Below are positions 11,895-23,242 of a stretch of DNA of 64,000 nucleotides, in pieces. Origin of the DNA: Pilaira anomala (taxonomy: Eukaryota; Mucoromycota; Mucoromycetes; Mucorales; Mucoraceae); the NCBI GenBank assembly GCA_025716855.1, contig JAIXMQ010000036.1, forward strand, positions 186,001-250,000, read 5' to 3'. Each line of letters begins with the position of its first letter. Within the stretch, counting starts at the first letter, position 1. Under the pieces are notes generated by a model that had not been told where the DNA came from, made no database searches, and saw only the letters and a program-made list of their open reading frames with translations. The translations under genes were made by a program, and so were the position numbers.

Positions 11895-12929
11895 AGTTTC
11901 CTAATGTTAATTATCCTCCTTCGATGGAAGAACCGGCAGGGTTTGGTATTCGGTATATTTGGACGGCCCAAGTGGATGGACCCGCACTTCAATCTGGATT
12001 GAAAAGTAGAGAATATATCACACCTTATCGTCCTATAATTGTTTCGATTGCAGATAAAGAGTGGGTATTTAAGACGACAGTAATGAAGGATAAGAAACAA
12101 GCGTTAGCGGAAGTACAAGCGAAATTATATAAACAAACCTATTGTCCTGGTAAAATTGTAACCGAAAAAAAAAAAAAAAAAAACTTGGCGTACAAACGAC
12201 TGATATACTTTTCTTAATTTAGATGAATCGTTTAAAATGCAATTAAATATGATGATTTTACATTCAGATGCAAAGATTAGTAATGTTATATACAAGTTCC
12301 GTAAACATCACGAAGGTAAAATGTTGGTTCAACAAGGCACAGCGTACCGAGAAAGTATTCGAGTGGTAGTTCAAGATTCCCTTCAACTTTCAGGGGATTT
12401 AACGCAATTATCGGAAACGATCCAATTTGATGTTCCTACGCGACTAGTATCACCATCATTTACATCACGTCATACGCGAGTGTACTACGATTTATGCTTT
12501 CAAGTGACGATCGATCAAGGCCATTTGTTTAAAACGAGTCATGTCACAGAATTTGCTATTCCTCTTACAATCGCTAATTTACCATTTGATCAATTATTAC
12601 GTATTCCAGATTTAACCTCAATTCAACACTATCGAGAGTCAACCGAATGTCCTTTGTTCTTTGATCCTGCATTAGATGAACCACCTGCACAACAAGGTTT
12701 ACCGAGTGAATTAGTAGGTCCGCTTACGGCAGCATTGATGAGTCCAAATAGTTCGGAAGAACAACCACCAAGTTACTTTAGTTTACCAGAGTTACCACCT
12801 CAATTTGAATTAAGAAAGGAACGGAAAGAACGGACTGTGTTTATGTCAAGATTGGCAAGAGGTGCTTATCACGCATTAGATTTATGTGAAGCAACAGTTA
12901 TTCCAGGTTTATACGATGAAGATTGGTAG
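11025..12929 (+). CDS. Alpha-arrestin-like trafficking adaptor with PPxY motif
   Basis: Six exons (11025-11364, 11421-11476, 11531-11660, 11736-11800, 11897-12149, 12223-12929) give 516 residues. After a disordered Ser/Pro/Gln-rich N-terminus (1-90) come beta-rich arrestin N and C domains (about 92-420), seen in LAIEFDGGTHIIVRP, GKVILNLSERIHMTRIRIK and the YEYPFALKFPNVNYPPS core. QPPSYF near residue 463 is a PPxY motif, which in fungal alpha-arrestins recruits the WW domains of Rsp5/Nedd4 ubiquitin ligases to direct endocytosis of membrane transporters. Intron 4 contains a 44-T run immediately before its GCAG acceptor. The gene converges on the MAPKK with 87 bases between stops. The adaptor role is inferred from the family; the cargo is unknown. 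Confidence 0.85.
11849..11892 (+). repeat. 44-base poly-T tract at a 3' splice site
   Basis: An uninterrupted T-run forms the whole pyrimidine tract of arrestin intron 4 and abuts the GCAG acceptor. It is far longer than splicing needs and is likely to vary in length. Confidence 0.9.
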
Positions 12930-13016
12930 AAAAAAAAAAAAAAATAGAAAAAAAACACATACTCTCTCTTTTTTTTTTATTATTATTATTACATAAAATA
13001 TTCATATATAATTTTT

Positions 13017-14077
13017 TTAATTCCATCCCCAAACTTCTTTTACCCATTGACCTAAATCCATATGAATGTTTTCCCATTTGAGAATAAATGGATGTTGTAA
13101 CATACGAGCAGGAGTAGGTCTGTAAGTAGGATCCTTGGTTAAACTAAATAATAATAATAAAAAAGAGTCAATAAAAAAATTTGATCGTTATGATGAAAAA
13201 TTCCTTATATATCTTTTTTTTTTTTTTTACCAAACAGCCACAAAGTTTTTACATTCGTCCGAAATATGATCACCTTGGATTTGAGGAACTGGTTGACGTA
13301 CGATAAAATCAAGTAACTCGAAAATAGAAAGGTGAGGTTGATCGGGTGGTGGTAAAGCAGGACGGTTTTGTGAAACTTCAATTAAAGTCAAGCCAAGCGA
13401 CCAAATATCGGATTGTACAGCATACGCGTTACCTTGGATACGCTCAGGCTATCTTATTTATTAGTTACACACATTTATATGTCAATCCAGTTTGATAGGG
13501 GGGGGGGGTTTACTTACAGCCATATAATATTGAGTACCAGTGAAGGTTTGTGCAATTGAATTAATTAATACGCCAGAAACACCAAAATCACAAAGTTTAA
13601 TCTCTCCTTTTCGTGTTACCACAATGTTGGAGGGTTTAATATCTATTTATAATATTTTTAAGCAAAAAAAAAGAAAAAGAAAAAAAAAATATGTTGGATT
13701 TTTTGTATGTCATTTTTACCTCTGTGAATTACTCTTTTTGAATGTAAATAAACCAATCCTTTACAAACCTATCATATTATGTTTAGCAAAAAAAAAAAGT
13801 GTGTGTAGAAGAGGTAAATATAGTATGAACTTACTGATTCAGCAATACGTTCCAGTACAGGTTCTCCAATGACACCACCTAAATCTCTTGCTCTCTTATA
13901 AATGTCTTCTAAACTACCTGCTTCACAATACTCCATACATAAAGATACAGTCGTATCTCCATCGTCAAGAAAAGCACCATAAAATGATACAATGTAAGGA
14001 GAATCACAAGTCTTTAAAAAGGCAAGTTCACGTAAAATTTGACGTTGAACGTTTGGATCAGGATCTGTAGAAATAGA

Positions 14078-14113
<36 letters not shown>

Positions 14114-14648
14114 AAAAAAAAAAATAAGTTTAGGCCATATATCTATATATAATTACCTTCTTGGCCATAACAAGTTGTGTTGGCTTATGCAATACTTTAC
14201 GTACGGTACCAGCCGCACCCTCACCTAATCTTGATAGAGTATCGAGGTCTTCCACATTAATTTCCATAAAAGTATGAGTAGTTGTGGGTTCAATACGTTG
14301 TGTGTTGATAGAAGGAGGAAGTGGAGGTTCACGCAAGACGGGGATATCAATATTCTTTATGTTATCGGTCGAAGTCGTATTTGAAGCAGCTAAATAAGAA
14401 GCAGCTAAAGAAGATTCTTCTTCTTCCGCAGGTGGGTTACTATCGTAGTTCTCAGGTGTACTTCCGTTTACGATATTTCCAATTTGTTCTCGGAATCTGG
14501 TATTGGATTGTGAAGTACCAATATAAGAGGAAGAGTTGGGTGATGGAGTAGAGGATGCAGGTTGAAGATGTTTTGAGGTAAGGCGAAGACCTGGTTTGCG
14601 TTTACCGCCTTTTGGTAAACCTAAAGTGAGTTCAGGTGTATACGACAT
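13017..14648 (-). CDS. MKK1: MAP kinase kinase, Mkk1/Mkk2 cell-wall-integrity type
   Basis: Six exons on the minus strand (14648-14157, 14077-13835, 13768-13720, 13642-13518, 13448-13231, 13143-13017) give 417 residues. A disordered Ser/Pro-rich N-terminus precedes the kinase domain (about 135-395). Visible motifs are the Gly loop [14 protein letters not shown] with the catalytic Lys, HRDIKPSN, CDFGVSG and MAPERIQG. The activation segment [10 protein letters not shown] has the S-x-A-x-T dual phosphorylation pattern of MAPKKs, and GVSG/TFTGT/PERIQG best match fungal Mkk1/2, which phosphorylate the Slt2/Mpk1 MAPK after Pkc1-Bck1 signalling. The 49-base exon 3 carries the first half of the catalytic loop. 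An 11-G run lies in intron 4. Assignment to Mkk1/2 rather than Ste7 or Pbs2 is a judgement from these motifs. Confidence 0.92.
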
Positions 14649-16770
14649 TTTTTTGGTATTTATATAATATAAGAAGAAAAAAGAAAGAAAAAAAAGGAAA
14701 AAGAAAGGGTTTTGTTATTATATAAATAACTTTTTTTTTTTTTTTTTTTTTGGTTTAATCTCAGATCCAACAAGTTTTTGTTGTTATGTTGTTTTGCCCT
14801 GACGCCATCGTTTATTCTTTTCAAAACGCCTTTCTTCTTGTATTTTAAAAAGGATATCTATAAAATAAAAATTTTGTAAATTTATTTCATAGAAATAAGA
14901 ACCCTTTTTTTTATAAGTAAGAAATGAGATTGAATTAAAGAGATTATATGTAATAGATCTACAATTGATATCTATCATGATGGCAAGCAAGGCATTTTTT
15001 TTTAATAAATACTTTTAAATTGAGACAGTGGCGGTTTTTAGGATATAGGGGCATACAAACAGACTTTTTTTTTTTTTTTTCATTATGCTCGGTACATCAT
15101 GTCAATAAATAAGGTATGTGTTGCATTTGTATAAATAACTTGATTTTGCCCAAAAAAAAAGTTATCTTTCTTATAGACTATTGAAAAGCAAGAAAGTATC
15201 ATTGATAAAAAAAGAATTGTTCTCTTGTTATTATTTGGAAGGCTTTGTTTTATACTTACTGCTGTAGTGGATGGACACGCTTCTCATACGTTTTATTGCA
15301 TGAACGAAGATGTGTAAATAAAGATATTTTATGTACCAATGAAAATATTTTCAGGGCCGTGGATCGCTGCAATTATTCATGTGGCACGAAAAAATAATAA
15401 TTAGACAGTTCAAATACGAGCACAACAAAGGATGATTTTTTTTTTAGATATCAAGGTTATTTTTTTTTTAAAAAAAAAGGGGGAAGTTACTTCTTGTATT
15501 AGTTAAAAAGATGTTTTTAGCATCTTTTTTTTTAATGAGATCAAAATGTGAATTATAAAGCGGTACATGAACTAAGTGAAAAAAAAAAAGGGTAAAAATC
15601 AGGCGATATGTGTGTATATGTGTGTGTATAAGTTCCATAGATGGTATACAGTTAATTGTATAACAAATAGAGTGGGGATACGTTCCTGAACCATATTTTG
15701 TCTCTCTCTCTTTCTCTACCGGATATCTGGGAGATAAATCAGGTATATGATAATTCTTATAATAACACTAGTTACTTAGAAGCATTTTATAGATCAAGTC
15801 TCATGGCTTCTACTTTGTGTGTTTTTAAAAAAGAAAAGAATTTTTATGTAAAAGGCATCTGGAATTTTTAAACCGAGAATAGGAAAGTAAGAGAGAGAGA
15901 GAGAGAGAGGGAAAATGAATTATACAACAAGAATCAGTTAAATAGACGTTGCTCTTTCCCTCAGAAAAGGACGATTGATACATATATACGAGACCAAGCT
16001 ACTATTTATATAATTGATTGATCATATAATCGTTAATTAAAATTAAACAGGAAAACCTCCTTTGAAACGTGTTTTTTTTTTCTACTTGCCTTTCAAGAAA
16101 AAACTGATTAAATCAAAGTGAGAGTCTGTGTGAGTGAGAGAGAGAGAGGAAGACACATTTAAACTCCAAAATTGGTTGGTAAAAATAGTTTTCACAAGTG
16201 TCACCTTCAGTCTACCAAAAATAGCTGTATTTCACAAGATTTTTGTAAATTAAAAGAACAAAAACTCTTTTTATATAACTTCTTATTCCCTTTTCCCTCT
16301 CTATCACACTCACTCTCACTCTCTCTCTCACTCTTCCTCCTTCTCTCTCTTTTTTTTCGCCCCCCTCCTCCTTCCCTTTCCTTTCCTTTATTATGTTTAA
16401 AAAATTATCTCTTTCCCTCCACAAGTCTCCAAAGTAAGAAATATAAAAGAAAAAAAAAAAAAAAAAGTCTATTAACAAAAGTTTTCTTTTTTTCTTTACA
16501 ATTTAGAATCGAGTCCAACAATTATAATAATGTACAACATGTAAACTTTACTTTTCTCCCTCCTTTTCACAAACATTAACTTGACTTTTTTTTTTTTTTT
16601 TAAAAAAAAACTAGGCTCATCTCAATCGAGATTCCTTAATAGAAAGTCAAACCTCTCAATATATTGACATGACAACTAATAGAGAGTCGCTTATTGGTAC
16701 CTTAAATTAATTGGAAGATCGACTCAGAGAGTGTTGTGTGTGTTAACTTTAAATTTATTTAGAACCCAAT
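14649..16770. other. Spacer between MAPKK and Sel1-repeat gene, 2.1 kb
   Basis: No supported gene. Contents are poly-T and poly-A tracts, a GA microsatellite near 15892-15909 and CT-rich stretches near 15700 and 16300-16430. A minus-strand frame at 14784-14990 ends in a plausible basic helix (RRFEKNKRWRQG), but I could not connect it to upstream exons. The flanking genes are divergent, so both promoters should lie here. Confidence 0.5.
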
Positions 16771-17667
16771 ATGTTGAAATCAAATCAATTTGTTCAACCT
16801 ACAACTACAAAGTCATCATCTTATACAGATAGTTACTATTATAATAATGATGAAGAAGAATATGATTCTAAACCACCCCCACTTACTATTGATCACTATT
16901 CGGATATTCGAAACTCACTCATGGTACCTTCACCTGCTTCAATTCCTTCACCTGTCACACCTAATGGTGTTAATATGTCGAGTACAGAAGAAATTGAAAT
17001 CATGGTACAACAAGGTATTACATTTCATGAAAAGGGGCAATTAGAAAAAGCTACTTCATTATTTCGAATTGCTGCCGAAAAAGAAAATCCTTTAGGTATG
17101 TTTTTGTATGGTGTTTCATTAAGACATGGTTGGGTAAGGGTTTATATTATTATTATTGTTATTTGTTATAAAAGAACTCATTGTTAATGAATATAATAGG
17201 GTTGTAAAACCAATGAACACCTTGCATTTCAATACCTTCAAAAAGCAGCTGAACATGCAGTAGAAGATTTAGCAAATATAACTAATACAGTAAACACGTC
17301 TGCTTCAAAAGGTGAATTGATCATGGCTATTTATGAATTAGGTGTATCTTTTCGACATGGTTGGGGCGTAAGTTTATATATATATATATATATAAACAAA
17401 GAGAGAGAAGAGAAATAACTAACTAACAATATATATATTTTTTTATAGTGTAAAAAGAATAAAGAATCAGCCGTTCAATTCTTTAAGATCGCAGCCGATT
17501 TAGGTGATCCAGATGCACAAAATGATTTAGGTCATTGTTATTATCAAGGTCAAGGTGTCAAAAAAGATTTGGGTTTAGCTGCAAAGTATTATCGTAAAGC
17601 GGATAAACAAGGACAAGGTATCATGGGTAATTCTTGGATTTGGAAAACCAAGTATGATCCTAAATAG
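16771..17667 (+). CDS. Sel1-like repeat protein (Dsf2/Nif1-like)
   Basis: Three exons (16771-17133, 17200-17367, 17449-17667) give 249 residues. After a disordered Ser/Tyr/Pro-rich N-terminus, three to four Sel1-type helical repeats follow from about residue 73: GQLEKATSLFRIAAEKENPLGMF, LAFQYLQKAAEHA and SAVQFFKIAADLGDPDAQNDLGHCYYQGQGV are the repeat cores (each quoted only in part of its length here as recognisable A/L/G patterns). Both exon junctions fall at the equivalent RHGWG position of successive repeats, which suggests growth by exon duplication. The C-terminal NSWIWKTKY resembles the end of the fungal Dsf2/Nif1 mitotic-regulator family, which I recall as similar; this is not verified. 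Sel1 repeats act as adaptor surfaces. Confidence 0.82.
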
Positions 17668-18668
17668 AGAATTATCAAATAAAAAAAAACGATTTTACAC
17701 CTTTAAATTACATGTAACAAGTCTAAAAAAGATTTAGTTAAATTGGTTATTTGAAACTAAATTTGAAAATAAAAAAGTATAGTATATAGCAACTAAGTTT
17801 TGTATTTGTATCTACAAATAAAAAAAAAAAAGTATTATTCAGGGCAACTGAAGGAATATCTATATATCAATCAGAAGGATCTATTTTCGAAGTTATTCAT
17901 TTTTTTTTTCTTGCAAAAAGGATAAAGTATACCAAATTGTTCGCAAAATTTTCTATTTAACTAAAAGGTAACTGCTTGCTGATAATATGTACATATTTCC
18001 CCGCTTCAAAAACTTTCTTCGACTCTAATTGACAGCGAAAGGCACTAAAGATGATCTTATTGTATCTGTTTTTAAAAAAAAAAAAATATTAGTGTAACAA
18101 ATATTAACTTGGAACAACAAGAGATTGCTTTCTGATCTCACATTTAGTTCAGAACTTAATTGTATATATTCTCGGATAAAGTGGTTAAAAGCATGGCTTA
18201 CATATTTATTTACATCAAAATTCTCTTTAAACATAAGCAGTTGCCTTTCATAATGAGAAGTATGTGAGGTCTTGGCAATGTAATAACTTATATAAAAGTT
18301 TATAACTTAAAGCGCATCTTCTTCAAATTGACAGATCTTTTGTATAAAAAGAAAGGCATCATATCTCGCTGTATTTTAAAGCTATCAAAGAAAAAAAAAA
18401 AACTTCCATTGTTGTGGCAGTTCTACTTCTTCTTTCCCCTTTCTTTTTTTTTATTTTTTTATTTTTTTATTTTATTTTTTTTGGCAGTACACTTCTTATT
18501 GGTTATTGACACACACAAAAAAAAAAAAAAACTGTATAAAAATTGATACACACATTTGTTTTTAAAAACACCTTTTCTTCTATTTTTTTTATTTTTTTTT
18601 TTTATATATATAAACTATAAGCTGTCAATAGATAGAAACCTTTCAAAGATATTTAAAAGAAAATTATA
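17668..18668. other. Spacer, about 1 kb, nothing recognised
   Basis: AT-rich sequence with T/A homopolymers and short chance frames on both strands. The right end, with a TATATATATA stretch about 60 bases before the Spt20 start, is its probable promoter. Confidence 0.5.
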
Positions 18669-18835
18669 ATGGCTTCAGCAAAAGTCATGGCGAAACTTCA
18701 AGCAGATCAAAGTTCCATTACACAAATGGCAGAACTTCATTCCAAACAGGGCTCCAACGTAACAAATTCTTCACTTGCAAAAAAAGCACAACGCTGGCAT
18801 CATTCAGTGATAACTTCACAAACAACTCACAGAGT

Positions 18836-18869
<34 letters not shown>

Positions 18870-21800
18870 AAAAAAAACAAAAAAATAAGAAATATCTCTT
18901 TATTGAACAAGTTGAATTAACTTTCTTTTTTTTTTTATTTGTACTGTTAGCCTCCCTCATCACGAGATGAAAAAGGTAATAGAACATCGCGAAAACGACT
19001 TTGATAATTACTAGTAAAGAGAGGTAACCGTTTTATATTCTAGATTTATTAAAGCGACACCAAAAGGATCCACCTTCACTTTGTCTTCACTTATACCCAA
19101 CCTATTTCAAATTTGAACACGAGGTTTGTTAATAGAAAGCTTCAGCCAAAAGTAAACTGTTTTTCTAACTTGTGTGTTTTGTATAGGATGGTTTCTTTTC
19201 ATATAAAAGTCAATTCAAGGTTTGTTGTCACGTTTCTTATTGTAAAAGTGAAAAAAACTTACATATACTGTTTTAGGACTTTTTGACTTGTATTAAAGAT
19301 AAACGATTACCAGGAGATTTGATGGACGTTTTCAACGATGCCTCTTGTCGATATTATAATGGTAAAATAAAAATTCTTGTTTCTTGGAAAGTGATTCTAA
19401 TTCAACTTGTTTTTTTTTTAAAAAAAAAAAAAGGCTGTCTTATTGTCGAAATTCACGATCACCGTTCTGGCGACGCCGAAAACAATAACCGTACTTTAGA
19501 AAGCGAAGCTAAAATGAAACGCATAGTGATGAAACCAACTGCAGAAAGTATTTGGACAGATATTACATTACTAAGTGAAGAATGGGGATTTCCATGGACA
19601 GAAGATATAGCACTTGAAGTCGAGGCACAAATTCTTGTAAATACGATAAAAATTTGGCGATAGAAAAAAAAAAAGGGCTAACTTGTTTGATTTAGATTGC
19701 TACAGAGGAACCTCTTTGTTTAGACCCTTCATTTCAGGTAACCCGCGTAAGTAATGCAATTGAGTACACGAATGGATCTAGAAAATTAAAGAGGAAATGT
19801 AAATGGAATTCGGTTGAATTGGAACAAAAATTAGCGAAGAAGGCAGAGAACGATAAATTGATGACATTAATGGATACGGTAAGTTTTCAGTTTTTTTGTG
19901 AGTTTTGTGTGTGTATTTTGTTTTAACTTTTTATTATTATTATTATTATTTGTTATTCTATATATATATATATACAGAGAGCGAAACGAACGTTTCCATT
20001 TGAGCCAAGTTTTGGAAAGATATCATTTGTACAGGATTGGAGATCAAAGGAACAAAAAGCAGGATCCGAACCATTACCTGCTATTGATACAAAGAAGGGT
20101 AAAGGTAGAAAGGCAGTGGTTGAACCACCTATTTTGCCTGATGGTAGAAAGTGTTGTAGAACAATTCGATTTGAGAGAGCAGAAGGAGATAGAAAAGTGT
20201 TTACGATTGTCAATATCTATGTATATAATGGTGAATACGATGGTGTCTTTCGTTGGGGAACATTTTATGATACAAGTGTGAATGGTGGAAATATAGATTT
20301 TCATATTGGACCTGAATATCTCATGGAAACCTATGTTGTGCATTTAAAGTCAACGTATGGTCAATTTAATACTTTAGTATGTGATAATTCAAATGCAAAT
20401 ATGATTCCTCCTTCACCTTCTACTGTTCGTATACCAACAACCGTAACACCACAAACTGCTCAACAACAAGCAACGAGTTATCAAGTACAACAATTGCATG
20501 CTCAACAAAACAGGGCAATGCAAGCAAAGAACGCGATGCTTCCTCCTCATCAGAGAGCTATGCTTGCTCAACAACAACAGCAACAAAATGCTGCTTTGAA
20601 TCAAGCTCAATTACAAGCACAGGCCCAGGTTCAGGCCCAACAACAAGCTCAAGTTCAGGCTCAAGCGCAAGCTCAAGCACAGGCTCAAGCCCAGGCCCAG
20701 GCTCAAGCTCAAGCCCAGGCCCAAGCTCAAGCTCAAGCACAAGCTCAAGCTCAAGCACAGGCTCAAGCACTTCAACAAGCACAATCACAAGCACTTGCAC
20801 AAAGTCAATCTCAAGCTCATATGCAACAACTTCAGCAGCAAGCAGCAGCTCAATCACGATCTTCTACACCTTCTCAGTCTCATATGAGTACACCCACGAT
20901 TGCAAATACAACGCCTTTACAACAAGCGGCGGCATTACCGCGACAATCGTTGGCTTTACCTGGAAACGGAATGCTTTCACAGCATCAAACACCTACACAA
21001 GCACAAGCACAACTTTCTGCTCAACATATGGCAGCGTTGCAACAACAACATCAACAGCAACAACAAGCTGTGATGCAATCCATGGCTTTACCACAACGTA
21101 CAACAACACAAACATCTGTACCTACACCGCAAGTACCTAATATGTTACCTGTGAATACAAATGCAAATTTGGCAACCGGACAGGCACCACCCACGGGTAT
21201 TCCAGGAAATATGACGAGTATTCAACAAGCTGCACTTGCACAAGTGATTGGAGGAGGACAACAGATCTCACCTCAAGCATCTTTACAACGTATTCAACAG
21301 TTGGTTGCAACGGGTGTTATACCTTTGGCTACGGCTCAACAATTGGTGAGTCAGTTAGCGAATGCAGGTAATCTTCATAGACAACAGGCTGCCGCTGCTG
21401 CAGCTCAACAACAACAGCAACAACAACAGCAAGCTCAACAACAGGCTTTACAGGCACAAGCAGCTCAACAAGCACAATTAAACCAACAGTCTCCTCAACA
21501 AAGGGTAATAAAAAAAAATTTAGTTGTTATATTTTTTTTTTCTTAAATGTTTAAATATTTATATTTATATATATATATATACATTTTTAGATGGCAGCAG
21601 GATTACAACAACAACAAAATGTTGGACAAAATCAACAACTCACAGCGGCACATTTGCTTGCACAACTTAGTCCACAACATCAACAACAGATGGGTGCATT
21701 GATGGTACGTCGTAATCAATTAGCAGCCTTAGCAGCCCAAAGAAGTATATCACCTGAAGATTTACAAGTGAAGATACGACAATTACATCAAATGCAACAA

Positions 21801-22610
21801 GGTATTCTTCAACAGCATCAATTACAGCAACAACAAGCACAACTTCATGCACAACAGCAGCAAGCGCAACAACAGGTATTACAACAAGCGCAAGCGCGTG
21901 CAGCGGCCCAAGCGGCCCAAGCAGCTCAAGTAACACGTACGCCTCAGTCTAGCGCGAATCAATTACCGAATACAACACAACAAATGCAACAACAACATAT
22001 GCAGCAACAGGCGCAACAATTAGTTCAACAACAGTTACAACAACAGCAGCAGCAACAACAACAGCAACAGAATGGAGGTACGGCAGCAGTCAATGCACAA
22101 TTAAATGCACAACAGGCACAAATGCTTCAACAGATCATGATGCATCGTAATTTAGAATCGATGAGAGCAAGAGGCGTGGCAACAGGTAATGTAGGAGCAG
22201 GACAACAGACACCTTTAACGCCACAGCAAATTGCAGCATTTCAAGCGATGAGACAACAGCAACAACAACAACAGAATGGTGGAGTGATTCGAAATAATAA
22301 TGGAGTCATACCGAATATGAATCAAGCAGCTATGTTGAATGGATTAACAAGAGATAGATTAAATGCAGTGGCAGCAGCAGCAGCAGCGGCTGGAGTCACA
22401 GGGACACCAGGTACAACAGGACTAACTACAGCAGCAGGACAAGGAGCTCAAGCAGTTGGTGGAGGTCAACAACCTACTCAGTTACAACAATTTCAAATGA
22501 ATTTACAGTATCAACAACAGCAAGCATCTGCAGCTGCTACAGCACAACAAAGAAATAATATGATGAATTTTCAACAACAAGGGAATAATCAGAATAACCC
22601 TAACCCTTAA
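18669..22610 (+). CDS. SPT20: SAGA complex subunit Spt20 with long Gln-rich tail
   Basis: Nine exons (18669-18833, 18951-18975, 19044-19123, 19187-19219, 19277-19361, 19434-19636, 19696-19878, 19978-21504, 21591-22610) give 1106 residues. The Spt20 core (about 58-392) is recognised from [45 protein letters not shown] and [11 protein letters not shown] in order. Spt20 is a structural subunit of the SAGA transcriptional co-activator, which acetylates and deubiquitinates histones. The tail from about residue 400 is dominated by Gln, with an almost perfect Gln-Ala dipeptide run near residues 472-523 and poly-Gln stretches. Two exons are only 25 and 33 bases long. The acceptor before exon 6 is AAAAAG at the end of a T9A13 block, yet the phase and conserved sequence require it. 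Confidence 0.92.
20617..20776 (+). repeat. Gln-Ala dipeptide-coding repeat in Spt20
   Basis: About 25 alternating Gln and Ala codons. The codons are mixed (CAA/CAG with GCA/GCC/GCT/GCG), so the repeat is more regular in protein than in DNA. Confidence 0.9.
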
Positions 22611-23242
22611 CACAAAAACATTACTTTTTCTTCTTCTTTTTTTTTTTTTTTTTTTTTTACTCATTACACATTCATCACAAACACACATACACATCACTTG
22701 TATTATATTTATATATCGTCTTGCTTCTCCCTTTTTTTTTTCGATAGATACACACACACACACACACATAGGACTCTTTTTTTTTTTTTTATCACATAAA
22801 TTCATTATTTTTTTGCTAGGATTTTTCTTTCATGTATTTCTTTTAAACATACTTTCGAAGAACAATTCGTATATTAAAAAAATAAAGCAGTTTATTAACT
22901 TCTTTACCTTCTTGGGTGTCGTATTTACTCTTACATCTAAGTAAAGTAATTTTGACTACTCTAATTGATGCCTAATATTTCTGATCTCAATTACTAGACA
23001 GGTTACATAATCACCTACAACAACAACATCACTCAGGCTGTCTGGTTTTAATAAAGTTTTTGTACTGCATAAAGCGCGTCATTTTAACTTTTTTTTTTTT
23101 TTTGTATTTACTTTTTCTCTAAATATGGTAAAGAATAATTACCATATATGGTTTATTGTTTTCACAAATGAGTATTTATAATTTTTGTTGTTACTATTAT
23201 TCTTTTTAAACAGTTTTTTCTTCTTTTTTGTTTTACAATACC
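22611..23242. other. Spacer between Spt20 and F-BAR gene
   Basis: Contains CA/GT and poly-T tracts (T-run near 22637-22658) and the 3' end of Spt20 transcription followed by the F-BAR promoter. No gene seen. Confidence 0.5.

Noticed and set aside
14784..14990. Possible terminal exon on the minus strand ending in RRFEKNKRWRQGKTT
   Set aside because: A plausible acceptor precedes the basic end, but no upstream exon on that strand could be linked and no family was recognised.
16172..16579. 135-codon frame on the plus strand rich in Ser, Leu and Phe
   Set aside because: It is a translation of CT-rich microsatellites and homopolymers; an antisense frame is open over the same stretch.
22591..22610. 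Telomere-like AACCCTAACCC at the end of Spt20
   Set aside because: Only two units, in frame as Asn-Pro codons before the stop; no array.
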